Source: Gp6-AA40 sp035496255 (GTDB lineage Bacteria > Acidobacteriota > Vicinamibacteria > Vicinamibacterales > UBA2999). Taken from it: 64,000 bases of DNA. This document shows, in pieces, positions 1-9,304 of this stretch; position 1 is the stretch's first letter, and every line of letters starts with the position of its first letter. The notes beneath the pieces were generated by a model that ran no database searches, was not told the origin of the DNA, and saw nothing but the letters and a program-made list of their open reading frames with translations. Location of the stretch: the NCBI GenBank assembly GCA_035496255.1, contig DATJEU010000088.1, positions 21,690-85,689 on the forward strand, written 5' to 3'. The translations under genes and the position numbers were made by a program.

Positions 1-1183
1 CGGCATGACGATCTATCCACGGCAGGCGGCGATTGCGAACGATCACTTCGTCTTTACCGGCCGTGCCGATGACGATCGGCAGACCGCCATCGGACGTTCG
101 TTCGCGCGCGAACAGGAGTTGACGCCTCCGTACTACGCCACGCCTGGCGACGGCATTTTTCACTTCTACTTTCCAGAACAGGGGCTGGTGATGCCCGGCC
201 AGTTCATTCCGGGCGCAGACTCACACAGCCGCGCCTACGGCGCGTACGGTGCCGTCGGCATCGGCGTCGGTTCGACGACGCTGGGATTCGGCTGGTCGAC
301 CGGCTACATCTACTTCACGCTGCCGAAGGCGCGTCGCGTCGTGTTCTCCGGCAGGTTGCAGCCATGGGTCAGCGGCAAGGACATCGTCCTCGAGCTGCTG
401 CGTCGATGGGGCGCAAAGCAATCGCGGGGGATGTCGGTTGAATTCGTCGACGCCAATCGGCAACTGCCGATCGCGTACCGCAACACGATTGCGAACATGA
501 TGGCGGAGGGGGAGGCGCTGAATGGGATCTTCGCGGCCGATGACGTCACCTATGCGTGGTACGCGAAGAAAGGCGTCGCAGATCTGCCTTACCCGCGAGT
601 GACTCCGGGTGCCGATGCCCGGTTTGCGATTGACGAGGAGCTCTCGCTCGCCGAGGTGCGGCCGATGATCGCGAAGCCGTTCAGTCCCGGCAACGCCTTT
701 CCCGCCGACGAGGTCGCACGCGAGCGCCTCACGTTCGACAAGGCGTTGATCGGTTCGTGCACCAACGGCAGCTACGACGACCTGTTGCAGGCCGCCCTGG
801 TGATTCATCGCGCACGCGGCGCCGGCGCGACGAAGGCGGTGCGGACGTTCGTCGTGTTTCCGGGCAGCGGCGGCGTCGCGCGACAGATCGAGCGCAGCGA
901 TCCGCGGCTTGGCGGCGAATCGATTGCGGCGGTGTTTCGATCGGTGGGCGGAGAGATCCGGCAGTCGTGGTGTGGACCCTGCTTCGGCCAGGGTCCCGAT
1001 GCGCTGCACGCGGGCGAGCGCGCGATTACGTCATTCAATCGCAACTGGCAGAACCGGATGGGCGTCGGCGGGGAAGGCTATCTTGCCAGCCCCGCCGTCG
1101 TTGCTGCGTCTGCGCTCCTTGGCTACATGGGACCGCCGTCGGAGCTCGGTCTGGAATGGGATCCAGAGGTGTACGGGATCTAG
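1..1183 (+). CDS. Aconitase/3-isopropylmalate dehydratase large-subunit family protein (5' truncated by window edge)
   Basis: This is an Fe-S hydro-lyase of the aconitase superfamily, which isomerises hydroxy-acids such as isopropylmalate, homocitrate or citrate. The open frame runs off the left edge (GGC codon at 2-4), so the ATG at position 5 is probably internal. Counting from that ATG, the visible part has GADSHS near residue 71 and the cluster ligand motif GSCTNGS (Cys252). A WCGPC motif supplies Cys323 and Cys326, and NRNWQNRMG near residue 346 resembles the family's SNRNF.GR.G motif. All three cluster cysteines are present, so the enzyme looks functional. The substrate cannot be assigned without the N-terminus or a paired small (swivel) subunit, and none is visible downstream. 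Its stop overlaps the stop of the convergent gene. Confidence 0.8.
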   Translation, partial: GMTIYPRQAAIANDHFVFTGRADDDRQTAIGRSFAREQELTPPYYATPGDGIFHFYFPEQGLVMPGQFIPGADSHSRAYGAYGAVGIGVGSTTLGFGWSTGYIYFTLPKARRVVFSGRLQPWVSGKDIVLELLRRWGAKQSRGMSVEFVDANRQLPIAYRNTIANMMAEGEALNGIFAADDVTYAWYAKKGVADLPYPRVTPGADARFAIDEELSLAEVRPMIAKPFSPGNAFPADEVARERLTFDKALIGSCTNGSYDDLLQAALVIHRARGAGATKAVRTFVVFPGSGGVARQIERSDPRLGGESIAAVFRSVGGEIRQSWCGPCFGQGPDALHAGERAITSFNRNWQNRMGVGGEGYLASPAVVAASALLGYMGPPSELGLEWDPEVYGI

Positions 1184-1707
1184 CCCTTGTTGTACATGAC
1201 CTTGGTGGTCGTCGGTTCGCCGCCGCCGCGCCCGGGCGCGGTCTGCTCGACGGCGAGCTTGCCGCCTTCCATCGACAGGGTCATCTTCCGCTCGACGGTG
1301 TTGCCGCCGAAGTCCTGGGTCGTGGTGATCACGAGCTTGTTGCCCTCCCACATCGCCTTGGACGTCGACTCCTGCGGACCGCCGCGGCCCTGGGTGGTGT
1401 TCTTGCTCTCGGAGCCATCGAGCTTGTACATCGCGGTCACTTCGTTGCCGCCCTGCTGGCGCGTGATGGTCAGCGTGTTGGCGTCCTGCTTGGCCGTGAA
1501 CTCCTGGCCCAGGCCGCCACCGCCGCCGCGACCACCACCCCGTCCGCCACCACCACCACCGGCCGGCGCGGCTGCCGGCGCCGCCGGTGCCGACGCCGCA
1601 TCCAGCGTCCACTTACCCGAGAAATCAGGCTTGCCCTGCGCCAACGCCGCCGTCGCGGTCGAAAGTGCAAAGGCTGCCGCCGCTACCACAGTCAAAGCAC
1701 GTCGCAT
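1180..1707 (-). CDS. Secreted Gly-rich hypothetical protein
   Basis: A 175-residue protein of unknown function. Residues 1-24 form a clear Sec signal peptide ending ALAQ. The mature part opens with GKPDFSGKWTLD, a start typical of a large acidobacterial secreted family. An Ala/Pro then Gly/Arg-rich low-complexity tract follows at about residues 40-68. The rest is a polar beta-rich region (EVTAMYKLDG, KLVITTTQDFGG, KVMYNKG). The gene is tail-to-tail with the aconitase-family gene, sharing bases of the two stop codons. The translation continues cleanly past the Gly/Arg tract, arguing against a spurious frame. Probably periplasmic; no catalytic motif is seen. Confidence 0.7.
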   Translation of the reverse strand: MRRALTVVAAAAFALSTATAALAQGKPDFSGKWTLDAASAPAAPAAAPAGGGGGGRGGGRGGGGGLGQEFTAKQDANTLTITRQQGGNEVTAMYKLDGSESKNTTQGRGGPQESTSKAMWEGNKLVITTTQDFGGNTVERKMTLSMEGGKLAVEQTAPGRGGGEPTTTKVMYNKG

Positions 1708-1814
1708 GTGCGTTCCCCCTCTATATTGATTGCCGCCCGGTTCAGGTGACCGGGCCGGGAATTGTACTCCCCCAAGGGGATGTTATTTGTGATCGATTTG
1801 TGGAATTGCCGGAT

Positions 1815-3347
1815 CTAATCGGCCTCCGGACGGGTCACGCGTTCGACGATGACGACGTCGACCGGCCCGGTGCGGCGCTCGAGTCTCAGGCCGAGCTGCT
1901 CCTCCAGGGCGGCGGGCATCAGCGAACCGGCGTCGGGATTCGGGTTGTTTTCGGCGCGCGTCCTGAGCTGGAAACTGTACGTCCCGGTGAGGCCCGTCCC
2001 GTCGCGCACCGGTGAGTTCCCGAGCATCGGAAACTCGGACAGGATCGCCGCAAACCGCGGCATCGTGATGTTTTCGGCGAAAAACGTCGGCCCGCCGCCG
2101 ATGCGGAATGTGCTGCAATCGGTCGCCGGCCCCTGCCCGCCTCGCGTCCCCTGCTCGCGGGAGTCGTTGAAGACAGCGGGTGCCGCGTCGGCGGGCACGC
2201 ACGACGTCTCCTGCATCGAAGGCCCCAGCCGGCCATCGCGGCGCGCGAGGACCAGCGCGAACACACTGCCCTCGCGGGTCACCTGGCGTACCTGCAGCGT
2301 GAACCGCTCCTGCAGCAGCCGCTGCAGCATCGCGGCGGTGGGCGGCGTCCCGGTGGTCTTCGCGACGACATCGAACCGATCGCTGGTGATCCAGGACGGG
2401 CCGTCCTCGACCGTGACCTCTCCGCTCGGCGATGGATACGCCATCCGAATCAGGTCTCGCAGCGTCACGCCGATGATGCGCAGCTGGCCGTCTGGAAAGA
2501 GCCGCGGGAGCGGCACCTGTGGCCCTGACATGTTCGGCTTCACGGAGGCGACGTCGAAGGCGTCGGCGGTTGTGCCGGGCGCCAACGTCTGGCCGTGTGC
2601 CGCTGCGGGCCAGAGGAGCGCGGCCACGACGAAGAGGGTCGCGGTGCGCGCCGCGGTCTGCACCGGCTGCGTCGCGCGTGCGCGCCTGCCGGCGAAGTCT
2701 CGGTGATAGTACGCAATCCAGATCGCGATTGCTGGCAGCCCGATAGCGGTGGGTCCGAGCCAGGTAATCAGGGAGTCTCCGGGTAAACCCACTCGTCTCC
2801 CGCCGGCAATGGCGAAGGCGGTCGTGGCTGCGATGCAGGCGCCGAGCATGTTGCCCATGTGAGCGAACCACCAGTGCATCGACACTGTCGGCCGGCGCAG
2901 CCAGTACGACAACTGTCCGCCTCCGTTCAGGAGGCCGATCGTGGAGAACGCCACGAACAGCGGGTGGCCGACGGCGAATCCGTAGATCGCGGTCAACGCG
3001 CCAGACGAGGTGAGCACCGCGGCCCAGGCGATGTCGATCGCGGGCCCGCGCGAGGTGCGCTGCTTCGCCCCGAGCACTCGCAGGCCAGCCCACATGCCGG
3101 CGCCGGTCAGGATGGCGATGTAGAACAGCAACATCGAGAACTGGCGGCCGCCCGGCGTCGGGTCGGTGACGAACCGGACGCCCGACATCAGCATGGCGGT
3201 GACGCTCACTACCACCATGCCCACAACAAAGACCCAGCCGGCCAGTCGGTGGAGCCGGCCGCCCTTGCGGGCGACGAGCGGCGGCAGCATCGAGACCAGC
3301 GCGATCGTGCCGCCGGCGACGTGGATCGCGAGAAGCGTTTTCATCAT
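1815..3347 (-). CDS. Fusion: N-terminal multi-pass membrane domain plus C-terminal TIGR03435-like domain
   Basis: About 510 residues starting at the MMKTLL methionines (3347 or 3344); an upstream ATG at 3398 would add an uncharged-poor leader and seems less likely. Residues 1 to about 215 are hydrophobic with roughly six to seven membrane segments and conserved-looking histidines (AIHVAGG, MHWWFAHMGN), resembling DUF2306-like membrane proteins. A second hydrophobic stretch (TATLFVVAALLWPAAAHGQ) looks exactly like a signal peptide. It precedes a TIGR03435-type soil-associated domain (FDVASVKPN, GVTLRDLIRMAY, ITSDRFDVVAK, MLQRLLQERFTLQVR). An in-frame GTG at 2663 lies just before that signal-like segment, so the domain could also be made from an internal start. 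Function of both halves is unknown. Confidence 0.7.
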   Translation of the reverse strand: MMKTLLAIHVAGGTIALVSMLPPLVARKGGRLHRLAGWVFVVGMVVVSVTAMLMSGVRFVTDPTPGGRQFSMLLFYIAILTGAGMWAGLRVLGAKQRTSRGPAIDIAWAAVLTSSGALTAIYGFAVGHPLFVAFSTIGLLNGGGQLSYWLRRPTVSMHWWFAHMGNMLGACIAATTAFAIAGGRRVGLPGDSLITWLGPTAIGLPAIAIWIAYYHRDFAGRRARATQPVQTAARTATLFVVAALLWPAAAHGQTLAPGTTADAFDVASVKPNMSGPQVPLPRLFPDGQLRIIGVTLRDLIRMAYPSPSGEVTVEDGPSWITSDRFDVVAKTTGTPPTAAMLQRLLQERFTLQVRQVTREGSVFALVLARRDGRLGPSMQETSCVPADAAPAVFNDSREQGTRGGQGPATDCSTFRIGGGPTFFAENITMPRFAAILSEFPMLGNSPVRDGTGLTGTYSFQLRTRAENNPNPDAGSLMPAALEEQLGLRLERRTGPVDVVIVERVTRPEAD

Positions 3348-3459
3348 GGCCGGCAGTCTGGCGCACGCCCGTAACGTGGCGCATGTGCCGGAGGTCACCG
3401 CGGGGACCCATGACTTTCGGCACCCTCGCCCAACTGCCGCTCCCTCCTACAATCGACCA

Positions 3460-4719
3460 ATGTCTTCCGCTTCATCGCCGGACCGGTGTGACGCCTTCGT
3501 TCCGGCGCTGGCCGATCCGCCTCAGGAGACGGCCGCCGCCACACGCAGCATGCGATGGTTCATCGCCGCCGCGGTGGTGACCTGGATTGCGTGTGGGTTA
3601 TGGCCAGGAGTTGCCTTGTTCCGTCGGCAGTTCACCGGCTGGCCCGCGGCAGTGTTCGTCGCAGTGTTCGCCATCTACGGAGCCGCCATGGCGGCGATTC
3701 TGTGGCTTCCGTACGTCCGCCGGGTGTCCCAGTGGGTGCCTGTGACGCTCGCGATGATTCAAACTGTGACGGCGCTGGTCATTAACGTCGATACGAACGT
3801 GTACCTCGGTGGTACGGGGATGGGCCTGGGCTTGGTCGTCATCGTGGCGGCGGAGCTGCCCTGGTTCATCGGTGGGGCGACGCTCTGGATCTGGATCGTC
3901 GGACAGAGCGTCGCCCTGACTTGGCTCTTGATATTTGCCACCCGTGCCAGGCTCGGCGCTCTGCCGAGCCTATGGGATTTGGTGGTCGAAGGTCTGATGT
4001 TCGGGCTTGCCGCGGTCGGCTTTCAGGTGTTTGCCGCGGCCAGCACCATCCTCGCGCTCAGTGAAGGGCGGGCGCGCACCAAACTTGCGCGCGCGAATGC
4101 GGAGCTCACGGCGACGCGCGAGTTGCTCGAGGAAAGCGGTCGCACGTCCGAGCGAATGCGGATCTCGCGCGATCTCCATGACACCCTTGGACACCATTTG
4201 ACCGCGCTCAGCCTGCAGCTCGATGTCGCCACACGCCTGTCGCAAGGCATGGTGGCGGAGCACATCCAACAGGCGCACGCGATCACCAGGCTGCTCTTGA
4301 GCGACGTCCGCGACGTCGTCAGCACGCTCCGCGAGACCAGTAAGCTCAATCTGGCCGATGCGATTCGCGCGCTTGCCGTGCAGCCGGCCGGTGCCGCGGT
4401 GCATCTGGATATGCCCGGCTCCGTGATCGTCGAAGACGCAAGCCGGGCCGAGGCGATTCTCCGCGCCGTTCAGGAAGTGCTGACCAATGCTGCGCGCCAC
4501 GCTCACGCGGATAATCTGTGGCTGCGGCTGGAGGCCACTCCGGCGGGTGTGACGCTGTACGCCCGTGACGACGGACGCGGGGCCGGCGCGTTCACGGCGG
4601 GCAATGGATTGCGAGGGATGCGCGAACGTTTCGAACAGTACGGCGGGCATGTCGAGGCGGGACCGACGCCAGGCGGGTTCGAGGTACGTGCGCTGATGCC
4701 CATCCAGCCATCCGCATGA
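3460..4719 (+). CDS. NarL-family sensor histidine kinase
   Basis: A 419-residue membrane sensor kinase. Residues about 28-200 contain several hydrophobic segments and no obvious periplasmic sensor domain, so the signal may be sensed in the membrane. The HisKA_3 dimerisation motif RISRDLHDTLGHHLTALSLQ contains the phospho-acceptor His240. The HATPase domain follows with the N box (EVLTNAARHAHA, about 335-346), G1 (DDGRGAG) and G2 (GNGLRGMRERF). The start was taken at ATG 3460, just before the first membrane segment; the frame stays open further upstream, but that part overlaps the divergent gene. The stop overlaps the following response regulator by 4 nt (ATGA), so the two form a coupled pair. 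Confidence 0.9.
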   Translation: MSSASSPDRCDAFVPALADPPQETAAATRSMRWFIAAAVVTWIACGLWPGVALFRRQFTGWPAAVFVAVFAIYGAAMAAILWLPYVRRVSQWVPVTLAMIQTVTALVINVDTNVYLGGTGMGLGLVVIVAAELPWFIGGATLWIWIVGQSVALTWLLIFATRARLGALPSLWDLVVEGLMFGLAAVGFQVFAAASTILALSEGRARTKLARANAELTATRELLEESGRTSERMRISRDLHDTLGHHLTALSLQLDVATRLSQGMVAEHIQQAHAITRLLLSDVRDVVSTLRETSKLNLADAIRALAVQPAGAAVHLDMPGSVIVEDASRAEAILRAVQEVLTNAARHAHADNLWLRLEATPAGVTLYARDDGRGAGAFTAGNGLRGMRERFEQYGGHVEAGPTPGGFEVRALMPIQPSA

Positions 4720-5357
4720 TTCGCGTCGTCCTCGTCGACGATCAGACGCTGATCCGGCAAGGCATCCGATCGCTGCTCGAACTGGCCGGTGACGTCGCGA
4801 TTGTGGCGGAAGCGGCGGATGGTGAGGAAGGGATTGCGGTTATCCGGCGCGAGCGGCCGGACGTCGTACTGCTCGATCTTCGAATGCCGAAGAAGGACGG
4901 CGTCGAAGTGTTGAAGGCGCTACACGTCCAGGGCGTACCGCCGCCGACCATCATCCTGACGACATTCGACGATGACGCTGCGCTGCTGGAGGCAGTACGG
5001 GCAGGCGCGAAGGGCTACCTGCTGAAGGACGTGTCGCTCGAGCAGCTCACCACCGCGATTCGGGACGTCGCCGCCGGACGGACGATCTTCAGGCCGGTCG
5101 TCACCGAGCGCGTCTTGCGCGGCCTCGAGCACGTGCGGCGCGACTTCGAGGCCCTCAGTCCGCCGGATCCGCTCACCAACCGGGAGATCGAAATCCTGCG
5201 ATTGATGGCCGGCGGCTACAGCAACCGCGAGATTGCCCAGGCGCTTGGTACCGCGGAAGGCACGGTCAAGAATCACGCGTCCAGCATCCTATCGAAGCTC
5301 GGCGTGCGGGATCGGACCCGCGCGGTACTGAAGGCGCTCGAGCTCGGCTACATTTGA
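4716..5357 (+). CDS. LuxR/NarL-type response regulator
   Basis: A 213-residue DNA-binding response regulator. The receiver domain has the acidic pair Asp8-Asp9, phospho-acceptor Asp54 in VVLLDLRMPKKDG, a TTFDDD switch region and Lys in YLLKD. The C-terminal LuxR helix-turn-helix spans about residues 150-213 (LTNREIEILRLMAGGYSNREIAQ, GTVKNHASSILSKLGVRDR). It overlaps the histidine kinase gene by 4 nt and is its cognate partner. Targets are unknown; the VWFA gene beginning 42 nt downstream on the same strand is a plausible member of the same transcript. Confidence 0.94.
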   Translation: MIRVVLVDDQTLIRQGIRSLLELAGDVAIVAEAADGEEGIAVIRRERPDVVLLDLRMPKKDGVEVLKALHVQGVPPPTIILTTFDDDAALLEAVRAGAKGYLLKDVSLEQLTTAIRDVAAGRTIFRPVVTERVLRGLEHVRRDFEALSPPDPLTNREIEILRLMAGGYSNREIAQALGTAEGTVKNHASSILSKLGVRDRTRAVLKALELGYI

Positions 5358-5399
5358 AAATCCGACCGGGCCGGAGTTTCGGGTCTAAGATCCCGGCGC

Positions 5400-8150
5400 A
5401 TGAGGACGCTGTTCGTCGCGTGCGCCGTTGTCGTCGGCATCTCCTCGCATCCCGCGCAGGCTCAGGACGCTTCGGCGCCGCCTGCTCAGGGTCCTACGTT
5501 TCGCAGCGGCGTCGATCTCGTCACCGTCGACGTCGGCGTCGTCGATCCGTCCGGCAATCCGGTCAACGATCTCCGCCCCGCTGATTTCACCGTCAAGATC
5601 GACGGTCAGCCGCGGCGTGTCGTCACCGCGAACCTGGTTCGCGTCGACGTGGAGGCGGCGAAGAAGAAACTCGCCGACAAGGAAGAGACCTTCTTCACGA
5701 CCAACCTGACGCCACCCGAAGGCCGGCAGATCATCTTCGCGGTCGATCAGGTCAACGTGCGCACCGGCTCGCTGAAGACACTGATGCGCACGGCTGCCTC
5801 GTTCCTCGATCGCCTGAGCCCGCTCGACCAGGTGGCGTTCCGCTCGTATCCGGATCCCGGCGCCCGCGTGCCCTTCACCACCGATCGCCTGCGCGTGAAG
5901 CTGGCGATGGACACGCTGCTCGGACATCAGGACGGGCTGCCCGCGTCGCGTAACAACATCGGCGTCACGGAAGCCGTCGCGATTACCGAACGGCAGGATC
6001 GCGTCGCGCTCAATACCGTGACCGGCCGCGAGTGTTCGTCCGCGCGCACCGCGCAGGAGGTCGAACAGTGCCGGCGTGATCTCGAACTCCAGGCCGACGA
6101 CGTGACGCGGCGGGCGCGCGCCGCGGCCGACGAAGGGCTCTCGGGCTTACTGGACCTGCTGCGGCAACTCGCCTACGTCGACGGCTCGAAGACGTTGATC
6201 CTGTTGTCCGAAGGCCTGGCCGTGAACGACCCGGCGGACCTGGATCTGGTGGCGATACTTGCCGGCCGGGCACGCGTCGCCATCAACATCCTGATCCTCG
6301 ATGACCAGCAGCGCGACATCGACGTGCAGCAGGTGTCGCCGACGGCGGACGATGATCGGCGCCGGTTGACGACCGGCTTGCAGAACATCGCGGCCGCGTC
6401 CCGTGGCAGCGTCTTCCACGCCGTCGGGACGGCCGAGGGTGTATTCGATCGGCTTCTTCGTGAAATCTCGGCGTACTACGTCCTCGGCGTCGAGCAGCGG
6501 CCCGGTGATGAGGACGACAAGCGGCGCCGGGTCGACGTCGCCGTCGGCCGCCGGAACGTCACCGTGCGATCGCCGCAGGCGTTCGCGGTGTCGAACGCCG
6601 CCCGGCCGAATCGTTCGCCTGACGACAATCTGCGGTCGGCTCTCGAGTCGCCCTTTGCGGTCGCCGAGATTCCGCTCCGCGTCACGGCCTTTGCGCAGCA
6701 GGAGCCGACCGGAGGAAAGGTCAGGCTGTCGATCGCCGCGGATATCGGCCAGCCTGGCGCGCCGCCGGCCGCGTATTCGGTGGCATACGTGCTCACCGAT
6801 CGCGACAACCACGTGGTGACGGAATTCGCCCGCAAGATCACGCTGACGTCGCAGTCGCAACGCCCGACCGAGACGCTCGCGTTCGTCGGCACGACCAACG
6901 TCGAGCCCGGCATCTACACGTTGCACTTCGCGGTTGTGGACGCGGCCGGCCGGCGTGGAAGTGTGATCCGCGAAGTCAGTGCGTGGAAGATGCTCGACGA
7001 AGAACTGGCCCTGAGCGACCTTGTCGTCGACGGTATCGAGGCAGCGGGACAGGGCCTCCGCATGGCGGTCGAGCCGCACATCGCCTCCGACGGGCTGGCC
7101 GCAGTCGTCGACGTCTACTCGAGCGCGCCGACGACGCTCTCGAGCCTGTCGACGACCTTCGAGATCGCCGACGATCAGAATGCACCTGCGGTCGCGACGG
7201 TCGATGGTTCGATGCGGCCGGGCACGCTCCCCTCATCACGAGTGGCGCAGGCGGTCATTCCAACCACGGCGCTGCCGCCGGGACGTTACGTCGCCCGCGT
7301 GCGCGTGACGAGGGACGGCAAGACCGTGAACCTGCTGGCGCGTCCCTTCGTGCTGGAAAAGAACGCGGCGCCGGCAGGTGCGGTGCCGGTACCGGTGCTG
7401 TCGTACGCCTCGCGCATCCAGAACTTCGATCGCGACGCGGTCATGGCGCCGCCGCTCGTCGCATCGATGCTCGACGTGCTGGAGACGCGCTCCGCCACGC
7501 TCAAGCCGGCGGTGACCGAGGCGCGTGCCGGACGCTACGGTGCGGCCGCGCTCGAGGCGCTCTCGGCAGGTGATCAGGACGCTGCATCGTTTCTCCGTGG
7601 TCTGGATCTGCTGATCAAGGGTCAGCTCGATCAGGCGGCGACGCAGTTGCAGATCGCCGCTGGTCCGCGCCGGCAGTTCTTTCCTGCGGCGTTCTATCTT
7701 GGCGCCGTGTTCGCGTCGGTCGGTCGCGATCGTGACGCGGCGGGGACGTGGCAACTGGCGATCGGGAACGAACCGCGCCCGGCGATCACCTACATGCTTG
7801 CCGCCGATGCGCGCCTGCGTGACGGATCGCCAGGCTCAGCGGTGGATATCCTCAAGCCGGCGTACGCCAGGCTGCCGACGGACGACGAGATCGGCCGGCG
7901 ACTGGCGATGGCATATCTGATGACCAGTCAGTACGCGGAGGCACTTGGCGTCCTCGATGGCTACCTGTCTCGTCATCCGACCGATCAGGACCTGCTGTTC
8001 GGCGCCGTCGTGGCTCAGTACGAGCTGGCGAAGGGGGGCCAGGTGCTGTCGAACGCCGAACGCGAGCGCGTCCGCAAATGGGCGGATGCCTATCGTGGTG
8101 ACGAGCGCGCGCTGGTCGACAAGTACGTGCAGGCGATCGGTGCGCGATAG
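5400..8150 (+). CDS. Secreted VWFA-domain protein (TIGR03436-like) with C-terminal helical repeats
   Basis: A 916-residue exported protein with a signal peptide (cleavage after AQA near residue 22). The opening FRSGVDLVTVDVGVVDPSGNPV followed by LRPADFTVKIDGQPR is the hallmark of the acidobacterial VWFA-related family. A von Willebrand A-type fold starts around residue 118 (IIFAVDQVNVRTG), but the metal-site DxSxS signature reads DQVNV, so metal binding by a classical MIDAS is doubtful. Middle residues about 410-650 are beta-rich. The last 200 residues (AALEALSAGDQDAA to the end) have TPR-like helix pairs. Likely periplasmic or cell-surface protein interaction; no enzyme motif seen. Confidence 0.8.
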   Translation: MRTLFVACAVVVGISSHPAQAQDASAPPAQGPTFRSGVDLVTVDVGVVDPSGNPVNDLRPADFTVKIDGQPRRVVTANLVRVDVEAAKKKLADKEETFFTTNLTPPEGRQIIFAVDQVNVRTGSLKTLMRTAASFLDRLSPLDQVAFRSYPDPGARVPFTTDRLRVKLAMDTLLGHQDGLPASRNNIGVTEAVAITERQDRVALNTVTGRECSSARTAQEVEQCRRDLELQADDVTRRARAAADEGLSGLLDLLRQLAYVDGSKTLILLSEGLAVNDPADLDLVAILAGRARVAINILILDDQQRDIDVQQVSPTADDDRRRLTTGLQNIAAASRGSVFHAVGTAEGVFDRLLREISAYYVLGVEQRPGDEDDKRRRVDVAVGRRNVTVRSPQAFAVSNAARPNRSPDDNLRSALESPFAVAEIPLRVTAFAQQEPTGGKVRLSIAADIGQPGAPPAAYSVAYVLTDRDNHVVTEFARKITLTSQSQRPTETLAFVGTTNVEPGIYTLHFAVVDAAGRRGSVIREVSAWKMLDEELALSDLVVDGIEAAGQGLRMAVEPHIASDGLAAVVDVYSSAPTTLSSLSTTFEIADDQNAPAVATVDGSMRPGTLPSSRVAQAVIPTTALPPGRYVARVRVTRDGKTVNLLARPFVLEKNAAPAGAVPVPVLSYASRIQNFDRDAVMAPPLVASMLDVLETRSATLKPAVTEARAGRYGAAALEALSAGDQDAASFLRGLDLLIKGQLDQAATQLQIAAGPRRQFFPAAFYLGAVFASVGRDRDAAGTWQLAIGNEPRPAITYMLAADARLRDGSPGSAVDILKPAYARLPTDDEIGRRLAMAYLMTSQYAEALGVLDGYLSRHPTDQDLLFGAVVAQYELAKGGQVLSNAERERVRKWADAYRGDERALVDKYVQAIGAR

Positions 8151-8167
8151 GCTGTAGTAGCCGGGCC

Positions 8168-8193
8168 GGCAGAGAAAGCAGATCTTCTCTGCC
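8168..8193 (+). other. Stable hairpin between VWFA gene and glycosidase gene
   Basis: Perfect 9-bp inverted repeat GGCAGAGAA / TTCTCTGCC with an 8-nt loop, ending 16 nt before the next start codon. There is no T-run after it, so it is either a weak or factor-dependent terminator or a 5' leader structure of the glycosidase mRNA. Confidence 0.5.
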
Positions 8194-8209
8194 CGCTCTG
8201 CTGCCTGCG

Positions 8210-9304
8210 ATGACCTTACCCATTCCGTTCATTCACGGTTGCAATTACCCCTGGTCAGCCGACGGCGATACCGTCTTCTACGCGCTCGATTTCGGCGCCA
8301 ACGTCTGGGGATCGCATCTCGGCGTGTCGACGCGCCGCGCCGCCGTGGCGGCGGATTTCCACCTCATGGCTTCGCTGGGCTTCACGGCCGCGCGATGGTT
8401 TGTTTTTGGTGATGGCCGTGCGGGCATCGTCTTCGACGATCGCGGCTTGCCGGCGCGGCTCGATGCGCATTTCTTTGGCGATCTCGACGCCGGCCTCGAG
8501 TGCGCGGAGGCGGCCGGCATCCGTCTGGTCCTGGTCCTGCTCGATCACCGCTGGATGTTCGAGGGCGTGCGCGACACGATCGCCGATCCGGCGACCGGAA
8601 CGCTGTTGGAAGCCCGGCTGCCTGATGGCCGGGCGCGCGTTCTCGACAGTGCGGCGGGACGTGAGGCGCTGCTCGTCCGCATCATCGAGCCGATCGCGCG
8701 CCGCTATTCGGCTGCGGGGAGCCGCCCGGATCTCGAACGATCGATCCTTGCCTTCGAGCTGATGAACGAACCGGATTTCGTCGTCGAGGAGTGGGAACGC
8801 GATCTCAGCACGCACGTCGCGTCGCCGCTGCCGTTTGCCGTGCTCGCCGACCTCGTCGCCGACGTCAGCGACCTCGTTCACGAGTCGTCAACCGCCCTGA
8901 CGACGATCGGATGTGCGCGCGTGCACAACCTGTGGGCGTGGGATGATCCGTCCCTGGGTCTCGACTTCCTGCAGTTGCATACCTATCCGGATCGGCGTCA
9001 CCCGGATCGCGACGTTGACGTCTTTGGCATGACCGCTGACACGCTCGGCGTGCAGCGTCAGGTTGTCCTCGGCGAATTCCCCGGCAATGCGCGGCAACAG
9101 CATCCACGCGGTGCCCTGCCGCCGCCGACGACACTCGAACACTATCTGGAATTCGCGTTGCACGGTGGCTACGCCGGCGGCTGGCCATGGAGCTTCAGCG
9201 GCACCGATGCGTATGGCCGCATCCCCGTTGAGCCGTTGCACCGGTTCGCCGCCCGCTACCCTGATCTGGTGAACCCACGCGCCACCGCGCTCGGCATGCG
9301 ATGA
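8210..9304 (+). CDS. GH5-like glycoside hydrolase (cytoplasmic)
   Basis: A 364-residue TIM-barrel-type glycosidase of the GH5/GH-A clan. The start GCNYPWSADG and HLMASLGFTAARWFVFGDGR match beta-1/beta-2 of that clan. FELMNEPDF carries the presumed acid/base Glu187. LGEFPGN carries the presumed nucleophile Glu289, and LQLHTYPD supplies the conserved His/Tyr strand. There is no signal peptide, so it probably acts on imported oligosaccharides; the substrate is not predictable. The stop overlaps the start of the chromate-type transporter gene by 4 nt (ATGA), an unusual pairing of functions. Confidence 0.75.
   Translation: MTLPIPFIHGCNYPWSADGDTVFYALDFGANVWGSHLGVSTRRAAVAADFHLMASLGFTAARWFVFGDGRAGIVFDDRGLPARLDAHFFGDLDAGLECAEAAGIRLVLVLLDHRWMFEGVRDTIADPATGTLLEARLPDGRARVLDSAAGREALLVRIIEPIARRYSAAGSRPDLERSILAFELMNEPDFVVEEWERDLSTHVASPLPFAVLADLVADVSDLVHESSTALTTIGCARVHNLWAWDDPSLGLDFLQLHTYPDRRHPDRDVDVFGMTADTLGVQRQVVLGEFPGNARQQHPRGALPPPTTLEHYLEFALHGGYAGGWPWSFSGTDAYGRIPVEPLHRFAARYPDLVNPRATALGMR

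Noticed and set aside
1783..3423. A second 546-codon minus-strand frame overlapping the TIGR03435 fusion
   Set aside because: Arg-rich shadow translation; the other frame carries membrane helices and the conserved C-terminal domain.
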